Assembly (NCBI RefSeq): GCF_002878395.1
Contig: NC_061111.1
Location: 28,076,995-28,140,994, forward strand
DNA from: Capsicum annuum
Lineage: Eukaryota; Streptophyta; Magnoliopsida; Solanales; Solanaceae
Direction of reading: 5' to 3'
DNA length: 64,000 bases
The position numbers and the translations under genes were made by a program. This document shows positions 47,270 through 59,434 of the stretch, piece after piece. The notes beneath the pieces were generated by a model, which searched no databases, had not been told where the DNA came from, and saw only the letters and a program-made list of their open reading frames with translations. The first letter of the stretch is position 1. Every line of letters starts with the position of its first letter.

Positions 47270-47465
47270 CTAATAGGTTGACCAAAGCCGACACAGGCCG
47301 CCTACGTATCTCATTCTTGAGAATTCAGGTCATCACGCAGTTCATACATAAAAGGAAAGGATAAATTTTCCTAAGGATTTGACCGAAGTCGACATAGGCC
47401 GCCTACGTACCTCATTCTTGAGAATTCAGGTCAAACGTAGTTCGTACATAAAGGGAAAGGATTCT
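47270..47465. repeat. Direct repeat, about 97-bp unit, 2 copies
   Basis: The block GGCCGCCTACGTA, TCTCATTCTTGAGAATTCAG, GTC, then a CATAAA-GGAAAGGA tail occurs at about 47278-47365 and 47380-47460. A related CCTACGTATCCCGTTAAAG is present at 47199. Each unit contains the inverted repeat CTCATTCTTGAGAAT. Confidence 0.78.
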
Positions 47466-48155
47466 AGGCAATTACACATCATGAAATTGATACTATTATA
47501 AAGGCGATTACAAATAAACTAAGAAACAAAAACTATAACATCTTTTAAGCACCAGATCTCTTTACCGCATCAGAATTGATTGGTTTGATCCACTCTTGAC
47601 CATCCATCTCAGGTAGGATTAGGGCTCCTCCAGGATGGATTTCTTTTGATTTTCACATTTCTCTGTATCTACTACTAACTGCTTCTCATCACCTTTTCTG
47701 TTCATCATTATTTCCTTTGTTTTGTTCGTCTAACCCTTGACATGACATGATATTGGCAGGTTTTTAAATTATTGCTACCAAAATAAACCATTCTAGATAA
47801 TCATATTTTTTAAAAAATAACTTCTTAAATAAAGGGAGGCCTTTTGGAAAATAAATAAAAACTATGGCTCATGACCTACACAAATGTGGTCCTATGCCTT
47901 TTTGAAAGTTGTAAAACAAGAAACAAAAATTTGAGACATGAAAGGTTGGATCACGGGGCCTCCTCCAGATCATCACCAATTTTAAAAACCATTAGTAATT
48001 GCCCTTTTCATCTACCACGATGGCTGACGGGTTATGAGTGGAGTGGAGGTCCAGTTTTGCAAGGCCTTCTCTGATGCAATCTTCTTCACCCCACAGGACT
48101 TTGGGAAATCATCTGGTAGAGCATAGAATCCTTCAAATAGATTTTCTATCCCATC

Positions 48156-48760
48156 CTAAAGACCATTATCATTTGACATCTCATGTATGGGAAACGACTG
48201 GTACAAGAGCGGCAAGGGCCTAAGCAGACTCTCCTTTGAATTATTTTCGATCTCATCTTCCTTTCTTGGTTGGTACTCTATTCCCTGCTTAAATGCTTTT
48301 TCTGGGACCATAACATGCTCAATAATTCCTTCCAAATCCTTACATATGGCGGACACAACTTTCTCTATCTTTTCCACTTCTTCTATTCTTTTGAGTCCTT
48401 CTGAATTTACCTTAGTGATGGCCTTGCTAGATGCCCATTCACCCTCTATTTCAATCATCTTAACTGTAGGTCCCCCGTTATTAGGCAATGAATTACTATT
48501 ATTATTTGGTGTCGGCGACTAAAGCGTGATGACCTTCTAATCGATTAAATCTTGGATCTTATGTTTCAAGTTAATACAATCCTCGGTACTGTGCCCCACT
48601 ACTCCTGAATGAAAGGCATAATTTCGATCGGTATGAAGAATTAAAAATTAAGATTGGTAGCCTTTAGTGGAATAGGCTGTAAATAACCAGCCTTCATCAA
48701 TCTTCCAAAGAGCTGGGTACAACTTTCAGCCAATGAAGTAAATTTTCTAAGAGGCTTTTT
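48156..48760 (-). pseudogene. Ogre/Tat gag C-terminal part with knuckle-like motif
   Basis: The minus strand reads KFTSLAESCTQLFGRLMKAG near 48720-48660, then HSGVVGHSTEDCINLKHKIQDLID at about 48610-48540, the single knuckle-like H-S-G-x2-G-H-x-T-E-x-C box that closes Tat-lineage gag. The frame from 48488 to 48156 (EIEGEW, then an EE/KK-rich stretch) follows it. Stops separate the pieces. Confidence 0.72.
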
Positions 48761-48773
48761 TTCAAGGTTTATA

Positions 48774-48790
48774 CATGGGGGGGGGGGGGG
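48774..48790. repeat. Homopolymer G run
   Basis: A run of about a dozen or more G residues lies between two gag pieces and is likely to vary in length between reads or individuals. Confidence 0.8.
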
Positions 48791-48850
48791 TATACTGATT
48801 TTAATTAGTAGGAGGAGGTACTTGATGATAGTTTGGAGGTGCTTGGAAGT

Positions 48851-50342
48851 TTATTTGATTGTTTGGAAGAGTAGCTTGAACATGAGACTGATAATTTGGC
48901 TGCAGAACTGACACTGGGGAAATAATGCTTGATATTGGGGTTGGGCATAGAATACAGGCTGAAGAATTGGTGACGGTGGTGAGGAAATAATATTCCTAGG
49001 CTTGAATTTCCTCTTGAATTTACTGAAAGAATCAGTAGAGACCTGACCTACGTCTTTCCTTTTCTTCTTTGGGAACATGGAAGTCCCAGATAAAAAATTA
49101 GGGTTTTGATAATCTTTCCTGTTCGAAGGCCTTCTTCTAAAGATTACCCAATTTTCACCAAATCTGCGAATGTCGCCCTGACCGCGGATACCATCCTTGT
49201 ATAAAATTCTCCTTCCTGAGCATAAGAGAATACATATACCATCTCCTCTTCAGACATAGGAGCTTACACTTTAGCTGCCTCTTTCTTCCAACGGAAGGCA
49301 TAGTCTCGAAAGCTCTCATCATTCTTCTTCTTAATACGATCTAGTAAGTATCGATCAGGGACTATCTCAATGTTAAATACAAATCTATTGAGAAAACTTT
49401 TAGCCAACGCCTTCTAATTAGACCATCTTTTCAGTTCTTGAGACATGAACCAATCTAAGGCTTCATCGCTTAAGCTTCGGCTGAATAAGCGCATCAATAA
49501 TGCCTCATTTCTTCCTATCCCAACCATCTGATCACAATAACTTCTTAGATGGGCCATTGGATTTTTGGTACCATCAAACTCTTCAAATTTAGGGATCTTG
49601 TAACCTTCTGGTAGATCTACTTTGGGATGCACACACAAATTATCGTACCCCAAAGCATCATTATTACCTTTCCCGTGAGATTCCTTGATTCTCATGATCT
49701 CTTCATTCATGGCTAGCAACTTCTTTTCTTGCTCAGTCCTTTACTCCTTCTCTTTTTCCTCGTAATGTTCTATCTCTAGATTAGGAAGGGCATTATAAAT
49801 GTCAGGGGATATGATAACTTGAGTAGGATATAGAAGAGCGACTTGATTTTGTGGATGAAAGGAAGTTGGTTGGTAGGTGGGGAGGGCATTTTGAAAATTG
49901 GAAAAGCTCTGTGGAATTTGAGAGTAGTTTGGTGGAACTTGAGAAGGATTTTGCGGATTTGGAAATGAATTTGGTGGATTCAGAGGTAGATTTGATGGAT
50001 TTGGGGATAGATTTTTTAGATTTAACAATGGGTTCTGGGGATTTGGGATTGAATTTTGTGGAGTCGGAGAAGGGTTTTGTGGGGCGAGGGATGGATTTTG
50101 TGGATCGTAAGAATCTGGGTTATTTTCATGATTGGTATTTTGGACAAGTGGAGGGGTCCAGACGAATGATATAATATTTGGTTGATCCTCGAGAATAGGC
50201 GTATTGAGGGGAGGGAAGGGATTTGGAGGGGAGTCCTGTGTCCTCCTGGAGCGAGAGCATTGATAGTGATGTCCAGGTTAGCCAAATCTCGAGTACGATT
50301 TATTTCCTCCTGAAGCATTTCTAGCTTTCTAGCGAGTTCCAC
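48851..50342 (-). pseudogene. Ogre/Tat-like gag, N-terminal and capsid parts
   Basis: Read on the minus strand: a start region with LARKLEMLQEEINRTRDL (coiled-coil-like) at 50342-50240; a Pro/Asn/Ser-rich linker at 50028-49741; then the capsid part at 49719-49414 with DLPEGYKIPKFEEFDG, NPMAHLRSYC and SDEALDWF; then 49400-49130 with PDRYLLDRIKKKNDESFRDYA and RWKKEAAKV. A Lys/Arg-rich tail (KKKRKD) begins at 49078. At least three stops or frame changes break it. The capsid motifs are those of the Ogre/Tat group. Confidence 0.82.
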
Positions 50343-51532
50343 AATTATCTCACTCTATTACATTGTCCCTGATGGTCAATGTATTTTCTTTATCATTTCT
50401 AGTCATTATTAAATAATGGTCAGAGGATGGGATTTTGTTCGCTTTTGACTGGGTGAAGTAAGGATGTTCTGCCAGCTTATTTTAGCACGGAGTAGGTTTT
50501 CTATTATCTATAAAGTAAAACAACTCAAATGCAAATGTGTTAGTTTCCACATGTGATATGCAATGCAAAATACTTGATAAGAAATAGCCATGTAGAGTTG
50601 TTTGTGTCATAGCAAAGTCATCCATAGGAGCATAGCGGATAAAATTGCCTTTGATCCAAAGAAACACACATAAACACATAAGATAGTTATAAGAACATTA
50701 TAATAATGTGTATCCTAACTGGGGTGCCCTTTTGAGACAAAGGTTTGGGCCTAACGATTTTTGAAGAAAAATATATTCTTGTTTAAAGTCAATACATTAT
50801 CCCCCAACTTTTATAGACACTAAAAGGGCATAAATGCTTACAAAAGATAACAAAAGAGGGATACAATCTTTAGGGAAAGGGAAATAACAAGAAAGAAGAC
50901 ATGTTTCCACACAGGGGATAGAAAATACTAATTCCTGAGTGATTCTTTTATCAGCCTTTGCCTTGTTAGCTTCATCCATTTCTTATATTGGTGACATCCC
51001 TTGACGTTCAAAATGTGACTTAGATGTAACCTCCCAAATAGATCAATTTCTTGCTTAACTTGCTTCAATTCTTCTTACGAAAGTAAGCAAATCAAGCTTT
51101 TTCCCGACCCCTAAAGGATAATGGATTGAATTAGACATGCATATATTTTCTTCAACACATAAATATGGTTCATCTATAATTGACTCATGGTCAAAGATGC
51201 AGGGACTCATGCCTAAAATAGGGTTTTGGTTTCATTTTATACGAGGTGTTTAGAGTGGGTTTGAACACTGGTTCTCAAGCGGACAACTTGATTTTGAAAA
51301 TACGAACAACCATCAGACGACTCACGTGCTAATAAGTCATTCATATTTCCAACACATTTTGGAATTGAACAATAGGGGTCGGGACATCCACGAAATCCCA
51401 AAATAGTTTAAATAATGCAGGAATATGCCATGAGATGCGATAGTTAAACTTTACAGAATCAAAACATATAAACACATAAACAATTACTCAAAATACAAAA
51501 ATTAAACATTTGATTAGAACCTAGTTCAAGAT
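50343..51532 (-). other. 5' leader of the Ogre-like element
   Basis: About 1.2 kb between primer-binding site and gag start, as expected for this long-leader group. The open frames at 50482-50679 and 50797-50979 show no known domain. Confidence 0.5.
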
Positions 51533-51550
51533 CCCTAGAAGAGTCGCCAT
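51533..51550 (-). other. Ogre-like primer-binding site
   Basis: Three bases inside the right LTR the minus strand reads TGGCGACTCTTCTAGGGA. It is not of the tRNA-Met type used by the neighbouring elements and looks like the tRNA-Arg-type site reported for Ogre elements; the tRNA assignment is from memory. Confidence 0.65.
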
Positions 51551-51553
51551 TTC

Positions 51554-54500
51554 TATTTTGCGGAGAAATTTTGACTTTTTTTTGAAAAGAGTCGCCACTT
51601 AATTTTGAAAAGGACTTAAGAAACCTTTATAAAATACTTAGATGATTCAAAATAGGAAAATTGTTTAAGTTTGAAGATTCTAAGTAAGCGGTTCCTATTG
51701 ACATTTTAGGAAGGTGTTAGGCACCTAAAACGTTCGCTAACTTGCGGTTATCCGGATTTTTTGAAAATCGTCTATGATTAACCTTGAAAAAAAGTTGATT
51801 TTTGAAAAGAAAGCAATTTTAGAAATATTTTGATGTTTATACAAAAAACCAGTTTTTTAGCGACTTGACTATGGATTTAACTAGGTTCGCAAAACACATA
51901 AGAAAAACAAGCATAAAGAAGAGGGGAAGGGGAGGAAGTAAGGGATTTAGACCATTAGGCCCAAATCAATAAGACCTGTCCTAGTCTAATTGGTCTTTCG
52001 ATCTATTTTACCTGTCCTAGTCAAGTTTTTTTTTTCCTCTCAAACTTTAGCTCGAGTTTGCATCACCTGTATTAAATTTACAACCTTGGCTTCTAGTCCT
52101 AAATGAAGGAATAAAAACAAATAACTACATAAATAAAGACAACAATAATAAATGAAAGAAATGGAAACCGAGACTTTCAAGTCTCTTGGCCGCTTCAAAT
52201 ATGGACTTTAAGCCATTTCTTCTTCTTTCGACTCCTTGGTTTCGGTATGCCGCGAGGTCGATATTTGGACTTCCGCTCAGGATTGACTCGATGAGTAAAA
52301 TGCAATCAAGAGTTCATGGTGAACTCAAACGTAACACATTCACATGCATCCAAAAATAAAGGGAAAAAGATTAAGACTCTGCACTAGACCGTTTGGAATT
52401 GGTATAATTAACATACATCATAATAAGCTGCAAATAGCAATTAAAAAGATTATATTCATGCTCAGGGTGGTCCTATAGGTTGACAGAATACATGAGAAAA
52501 ATTTAGCATTCATTGTCACATCCAGGCCAACATTTTGTAAATAAAACTAACACAAATAAAGACATCTTTGATGACTAAAATAAGGAGGAAACAGGATCTC
52601 CAATATAGCATTTACCCAAACATAAAGAAACACAAGTTGATGTAATTTAAGCAGTTTTGATCCAAGGAAAACTGGACAATAATTCTTTCATAATACAACT
52701 TAACAAAATAGTTTTAATCCAAAAAAAAAAAAAAATCCCAAACTAGCTAAAGGCAGAGATGAAGACAAAACAACAAGAACATTTTTAGCGAAATTCTTTG
52801 AGGATCGGAGCAACAAGCCTTAGACTAATGCGAACACCATGCCACAGAAGGTCTGGTTCTTCAGTCTATAATAGTCCTTATAGATGAAGGCGATCACTAG
52901 TATTCTGTAAAACATGGTCTTGTAAAACTTTAAAAGTTTTAGACTGCGAAAACCAATACCTAAGTAGGAAGTGATACGAATCATGCTCAAAGAAAAAGAG
53001 GGTATAAACTTCATCGATTTTCGACATCAAACGTATAACAAGAGACTAAATCTGTTCCCAGATTTGGCATTCTTCAACATACAATTATTCTTCAAAAGCT
53101 TCAATAGAAAGAGTATAATCTATCGGCTAAAAACAAAGCGGTGGGGCATAGTATTTCTATCCTTCTCTCCTTCCCGACAAACTCAAGAATGAGTTTTTGA
53201 CAGTCACATGGTCATCAGAGAATCATAGGATTTTTCTAATTTTACTGTTGGAAGTTTTCTCATCATCCTTTTGAGGTATTCCTATCGATGACACTATCAG
53301 CTTAATAATTATGACAACGTCCCAACACTAAAAATAGATAAGAAACATCATATATCCATTCCAAACAAGATAAAACGTCAATCAAAAGTGTTAAACAAGA
53401 ATAAAGACATGAATTTTTACCATGAAAAAAGGCAAAGACAGTGCAGAAAATGAAGATCCAGATCGCAAACTACTTGATAATGTCAAGATGACATGACGAG
53501 CTACAAAATCGAGATTAGAATGACAGAAACCACATATCATAAGATTCAAATAGATAATAGCCTAGCGTAATAACACAACTGAATGTTCTTCTTTGCTAAA
53601 GAAAAAACTATGGCCTTTAATGCCTCTACAACGAAAAGACAACATCACTACTATTATGATCATACAACAACCTCTACAGCCAACCATCCAAACCGACCTC
53701 AGTTTCATTATTCAATTAAGACTACACATCCCCCACAACAAACTTCATTTTCATCATTTAAACAAACAGCACAGCTTCGACAATAGACCTCATGTTCATC
53801 ATTCAAACAAATAACCATCGCTACGGAGAAAAAAGATGAAGAAGAAACATGCTGATAAAATTAAACGAGGAATGAGGAAATTTACCTCTGTTGGGGTAGC
53901 TAAATGGGAGATCGAGCTAGTTGCCTAAATCTACCACTATTGGAAATCTGCGTTATCAACTTAAGGGCCTCCGATTAATTGACCAACTTCAGAAAGAAGA
54001 ACGAAAGAGAAAATTTTCACTAAAAATAAACTATTTTGCTTTTAGAATTTTCTGCCTCTCCTCTTTTCTCCCAACCAAAATTTTTCCCGACCCCAATTTC
54101 TTCTTTTTCCCCCTTTTTCGAACCAAAAATTCCTTGAAAAAAAGAGAAAAGACCCCAAAATTTCTATCAAATTTTTTCCCTTCTTTAGACCTAGTTTTTA
54201 TAAGAAATCCCCCAATCCAAGTTTTCTCAACCCCCTCAATTTTCAAATCCCTTTGTTTCGAAGATTTTGAACCCAAAAAGGAGAGGCCATTCCCCCTAAA
54301 AAAATCCCCCTTCTCACAGCTCAACCGAGCTCTTTATTGAAGACCAATTAGGTTAAAAAGGGAAACCAAACATTGAAAATTTGAATTCAATTCAAAAACC
54401 AGATTAGCCCTTTTTTGGATTTTTCCTTTTTGCCCCATCTATTTTTTGACAAGGAAGGCTCCATTCGTAGGATACTTTGGGGAAGGGGAGGGAGGGGTGA

Positions 54501-55504
54501 AATGAAGTCCCCCTCCAACCAATCAGGATGAAACCAATTTGTACCATGAGAGTACGATAAAAATGAATATTTAGCCGTATTTTTAGGAACATGCGCCTCA
54601 GCTTAATGAGGTGTGGATGCTGCGATGGCTTTAACCGTTATTGGGTTGTAGGTGTTGAAAATTTCTAAAAGCCTCGTTGAAGCCGGATACGGGTCAGAGC
54701 AGTGGATTCGGGTCTGAGACGAATCGGGGCTGAAGCATGGTCGTAGTGTTATTATTGAAGCTGTTGTATGCTCTTGTTGCTGTTATTGAATTATTGAGGG
54801 ATAAAGAGGAAAGAAAGGTGGGATGGGTTGGTTACGTGTCTGGGCCGAGTGGAATTGGGCTATGGCTATTGTTGGAAGAGAAGGTAAAACAAATGGGCCT
54901 GGGGCAGGATGGTTGCTTGAAGCGTGTTTTAGGCTTTGGAAATTGTTTGGGTTTAAATAAAAGGATGAATTAGATTTGGGCTATTTATTAAATAGCCTAT
55001 TGATAGGATTTAGTCAATTGTGTTTAAATTTTGACCTGATTGAAGATTAATCGGCCACTTTTGTTGCAAATTTAGCCAAATCGACTTCAATTAAATCTAA
55101 TTTAATAAATTGACCAAATTGAATCAAGATTTGAAATGAATTTAGCAACTAGTTTAATCCCGAGCTTCTTTGATTCGATAAAATCAAGTAAAAAGTTCTT
55201 CAAATAAACTATTTTTTGAAGTAGATAATTTTCAAACGAAGATTTTAATTATTATATTTATTTTCAAAATAATCTTTAATTAAAATCCGATATTCCAGAG
55301 AATAAAAATTTAAGTAATCAAATTATATAATATCGTATAATTGAAAATGATAATATATAATTGCTACTTACAGTGACAAAATCACGTACAAAGTATTTTG
55401 ACAAAAAAATTTATTCGGATGAAATAAATATTTTAATTTTATTAACAACCGAAGAAGCTCGAAATTAAACATTGGTTGTGGAGGGAAAAAATTAGGTGTC
55501 AACA
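51554..55504 (-). repeat. Ogre-like 5' LTR (right copy)
   Basis: Runs from TATTTTGCGGAGAAAT to AGGTGTCAACA and is followed by the target duplication GTGAG. It contains a segment near 54360-54570 that is missing from the left LTR, and a poly-A tract at about 52722-52734 that the left copy lacks. Confidence 0.9.
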
Positions 55505-55509
55505 GTGAG

Positions 55510-56039
55510 TCCTTATAGTTCGAGGACAGAGTTATAATTTTAGTATTTCAGTATTCAGTATATTCAGTAGTCGGAGTTAGTTGGGGACTTGTCCCATCAA
55601 CTCCATAGTCAGACAGTTAGAGGCTTTTAGACTAGATTATCACAGACATATGTTTAGTTCTCAGTATTTATTTATCAGTATTCAGTATTAGTTTTCAGTT
55701 ATGAACCTTATGGAAGATTCAACATAATTTCTGCATTATTATAGTATTGTAATTCAGTAATTGTAGAAGGTACAAGTCATGGGTTAGGTTATGGTCTTTC
55801 GGGATCATGAGCACCGTGTGGAATATAGGGTACAGACTCGAGGCATTACAAACTTGGTATTAGAGCCTAAGGTTCAATAGAGTCCTAGAGAGTATGAAAG
55901 CTGCTCTAGTAGAGTCTTATGCATGGGTGTGTAGCACACCACACATATGGACAAGAGGCTATGAAACGTTTCCCTTCTTTAGTATTCATATCGTGCGAGC
56001 AAGCATGATCTCAAGTTAAACTCTCTGTTTATTCATATC
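55510..56039 (+). repeat. Tandem module 2, right part, with primer-binding site
   Basis: Continues the module broken at 40272: LTR end ATTACA at 55850, primer-binding site TTGGTATTAGAGCC at 55854-55867, and leader to 56039. Confidence 0.85.
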
Positions 56040-57706
56040 TTCGCCTAGGCTAGTCTGTGGGGATAACTCGCCTTAGCATATATTCCTATTCATGTACAAG
56101 TTCATGATTTCCAAGTGCCCAATGAAATGTCTCAATGATTTCATTGTGAACAGTTAATCATTGCTATGTTTTCAAGTATTGCCATATTTTATGATTATAA
56201 ATGCTATCTAGTCCTGGGGATATTCCATACCCAATAATTTAGCTATTTACCTAGAATCTTAGTAGCTACAGATTAGTCTCAGTAGTGTTACAAACAGTAG
56301 TGCTCAGTCAGTTAACAGAACTCGGTGAACTCAGTCCAGTTCAATCAGTTAGCACGATCAGTAACAGTTCAGTCAAGCCTGGAATAGTCTAAAAATCAGT
56401 TCAATGTCTATTAAGTTGGGAGTAGGAATCAACACCGAATGAACCCAGGGATGGGGTCATTCCTTCCAGTAGAGGGTTTGACCCTTTGTAGCAATCTATG
56501 CATTACAGAACTACGTAGCCAGCGTAGGTTGAGATATCTTCCTGCCAGACTAGGGTTGATACATCACGTATGAGTTTTCCTACCAGCAAGGGTAGAAGAA
56601 ATGTCTCCCTACCAGAGAGGGTTAACTCATAGCCATTGTTACTATCTGTTGGCAAAGTGCTAACACCCTTCCAATTGGGGTCACAGGTTAGAACCCAACC
56701 AGTTCATAATCGGGGTATGTCGGTTAGATGAACACTTCGTTGGTTACAGTTTTAGATTTAGACTCAGTATAAAACCTCAGTTCAGTTCATAGAATTAGGA
56801 TTATCAGACACAATCACCTAGCTCAATACGGAACTAAGTTCAGTTCAACGGAATTAGGAATGTCAGAAATAATTACCTTGTTATCAGTAATTCTGTTATC
56901 AGTGATCTCAGTTACCGTAAAGTAGATTTACATGCAGCACTGCATAATCAGTATTTACAGTAGTTTCAGATTTACATCTACTCTTATTTAGCTATATTCA
57001 TGTTACTCAGCCAGTTATTGTTCATGCATATGAACCCTTTCATATCAGCCTACCTAAGTTAGCATACTAGTACATTCAAAGTACTGATGCATACTCTTTC
57101 AGGTGCATGGGCTCCTGACCACACTTATCAGCCTAGACTATTAGCAACAAATTTAGTGGTGAGTCCTCATAGTTTGAGGACAAAGTTATCATTTAGTATT
57201 TCAGTATTCAGTATATTCAATAGTCTGAGTTAGTTGGGGACTTGTCTCATCAACTCCATATTCTAACAGTTAGAGGTTTTCAGACTAGATTATCTTAGAC
57301 AGATGATTAGTTCTCACTATTTATTTATCAGTATTTAGTATTTATTTTTAGTTGTGAACCTTATGGCAGATTCAACCTAATTTCTGCATTATTATATTAT
57401 TGTTATTTAGTAATTACAGAAGGTACAAGTCATGGGTTAGCATGTGGTCCTTTGGGGTCGTGAGTACCGTGCGGCATCCGGGGTACAGACTCAAGGCATT
57501 ACAAACTTGGTATCAGAGCCTAAGGTTTAACAGATTCCTAGGGAGGATAAAAGTCGCGTCTAGTAGAGTCTTGTACATAGGTGTGTAGCGTACCACACTT
57601 ATGGACAAGAGGCTATGTGACGTTTTAGGAAAAGTTTCCTTTCTGTAAATATTAATATCGTGTGAGTGAGCATGATTTAAAGTTAAACTCTTTGTCTATT
57701 CATATC
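56040..57706 (+). repeat. Tandem module 3
   Basis: LTR portion, LTR end at 57503, an exact TTGGTATCAGAGCC primer-binding site at 57507-57520, and leader to 57706. It lacks the TTTCTTTTATGCTATGATGTC stretch present in the other modules near its cysteine-free GAGTCC block (about 57100). Confidence 0.87.
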
Positions 57707-59434
57707 GTCGCCTGTGCTAGTCTAACGGGATAACTCGCCTTAACATATATTCCTATTCATGTACAAGTTCATGACTTCTAAGAGCCCGATGAAATATCTC
57801 AACAATTGCATTATGAACAGTTAATCAGTGCCATGTTTTCAAGTATTACCATGTTTTATTATTATAAAAGCTATCTAGTCCTGGGGGTGTTCAATACCAA
57901 AAAATCTGGGTTGTTACCTAAAATCTTAGTAGCTACAGATTAGTCTTAATTGTGTTACGAATAGTAGTGCTCAGTCAGTTAACAGAACTCAGTCTCAGTC
58001 CAATTTAATCAGTCAACACGATTAGTAATAGTTCAATCAAGCCTAGAACAGTCTAAAAATCAGTTCAGTTCTATTATATTGGGAGTAGGAATCAACACCA
58101 ACCGAACCCAGGGATTGGGGCATTCCTGCCAGTTGAGGGTTTGACCCTTAGTAGCAATCTCTGAATTACAGAACTATGTAGCCAGTGTAGGTTGAGATAT
58201 CTTCCTGCCAGATTAGGGTTGATACATCTCGTACGAGTTTTCCTACCAACGAGGGTAGACGAAATGTCTTCCTGCCAAAGAGGGTTAACTCATAGCCATT
58301 GTTAGTATCAAATAGGGTTAACTCATAGCCATTGTTAGTATCCCTTGGCAAGGTGCTAAAACCCTTCCAACAAGGATCATAGGTTGGACCCCAACTCAGT
58401 TCATAATCGGGATAGCTCAATTAGATGAACACTTCTATAGTTACAGTTTCAACTTTAGACTCAGTATAAAACCTTAGTTCAGTTCACTAAATTAGGACTG
58501 TCACACATATTCACCCAGCTCAGTATGGGGATAAGTTCAGTTCCATAGAATCAGGACTGTCAGAAACAGTCACCTAGTTATCAGTAATTTAGTTATCAGT
58601 GATTTTAGTTACAGTAAAGTAGATTTACATATAGCACTACATAATAAATATTTACAGCAATTTTAGATTTACATGTACTCTCATTCAGTTATATTCATAT
58701 TACTCAGCCAGTTATTATTCATGCATATAAACCCTTGCATATCACTCTACCTCACTTAGCATACCAGTACATTCAAAGTACTGATGTATAATCTTTCTTT
58801 TACGCTATGATGTCTTATCATAGGTTCAAATGCACGGGCTCCTGACCGTACTTAGAAGCCTAGAGAATCAGTAACAGATTTAGTGGTGAGTCCTTATAGT
58901 TTGAGGACAAAGTTATTATTTTTGTATTTCTGTATTCAGTATATTCAGTAGTCAGAGTTAGTTAGGGACTTGTCTCATCAACTCCATATTCAGACAGTTA
59001 TATGCTTTTTGACTAGATTATCTTAGACAAATGTTCAATTTTTCGTATTTATTTATCAGTATTCAGTATTTATTTTTAGTTATGAACCTTATGGCAAATT
59101 CAACCTAATTTCTGCACTATTACAATAGTATTATTGAATAATTATAGTAGGTACTAGCCATGGGTTAGCATGTGGTCCTTCAGGGTCATGAGCACTGTGT
59201 GGAATCCACGGTACAGACTTTGGTCATTACAAACTTGGTATCAGAGCCTAAGGTTCAACAGAGTCCTAGGGAGTATGAAAGCTGTGTCTAGTAGAGTTTT
59301 TTGCATGGGTGTGTAGCGCGCCAAAATTGTGGACAAGAGGCTATGCGATGTTTTAGGAAAAGTTTCCTTTCTTTTAGTATTCATATCATGTGAGCGAGCA
59401 TAATCTCAAGTTGAACTCTCTGTTTATTCATATC
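57707..59434 (+). repeat. Tandem module 4
   Basis: LTR end at 59231, exact TGGTATCAGAGCC primer-binding site at 59236-59248, leader to 59434. Longer than its neighbours because GGGTTAACTCATAGCCATTGT is duplicated in tandem at about 58282-58338. Confidence 0.87.

Larger units (their letters stand above)
44051..48150 (-). other. Ogre-like 3' non-coding region with tandem repeat clusters
   Basis: No gag-pol domain was found in any frame. Instead there are four clusters of tandem repeats (listed separately) at 45180-45780, 45810-46030, 46021-46190 and 47270-47465. Between them are stretches (44051-45180, 46260-47200 and 47560-48150) in which nothing was recognised. The protease-RT-integrase block expected after gag must have been lost or replaced. 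Confidence 0.65.
40273..55504 (-). mobile_element. Ogre/Tat-like Ty3/Gypsy element, gag only, TSD GTGAG
   Basis: The two LTRs (40273-44031 and 51554-55504) are 3.76 and 3.95 kb, and GTGAG is duplicated at 40268-40272 and 55505-55509. On the minus strand the order is LTR, primer-binding site, gag, a long non-coding part with tandem repeats, polypurine tract and LTR. LTRs of this size, a gag of this type and tandem repeats near the 3' LTR are features of Ogre/Tat elements. No protease, RT, RNase H or integrase motif was found in 44032-48150, so the pol gene is missing and the copy is non-autonomous. Confidence 0.88.

Noticed and set aside
49851..50174. 107-residue plus-strand frame with repeated D-L-x-x-D-F units
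   Set aside because: It is the antisense shadow of the Pro/Asn-rich linker of the minus-strand gag.
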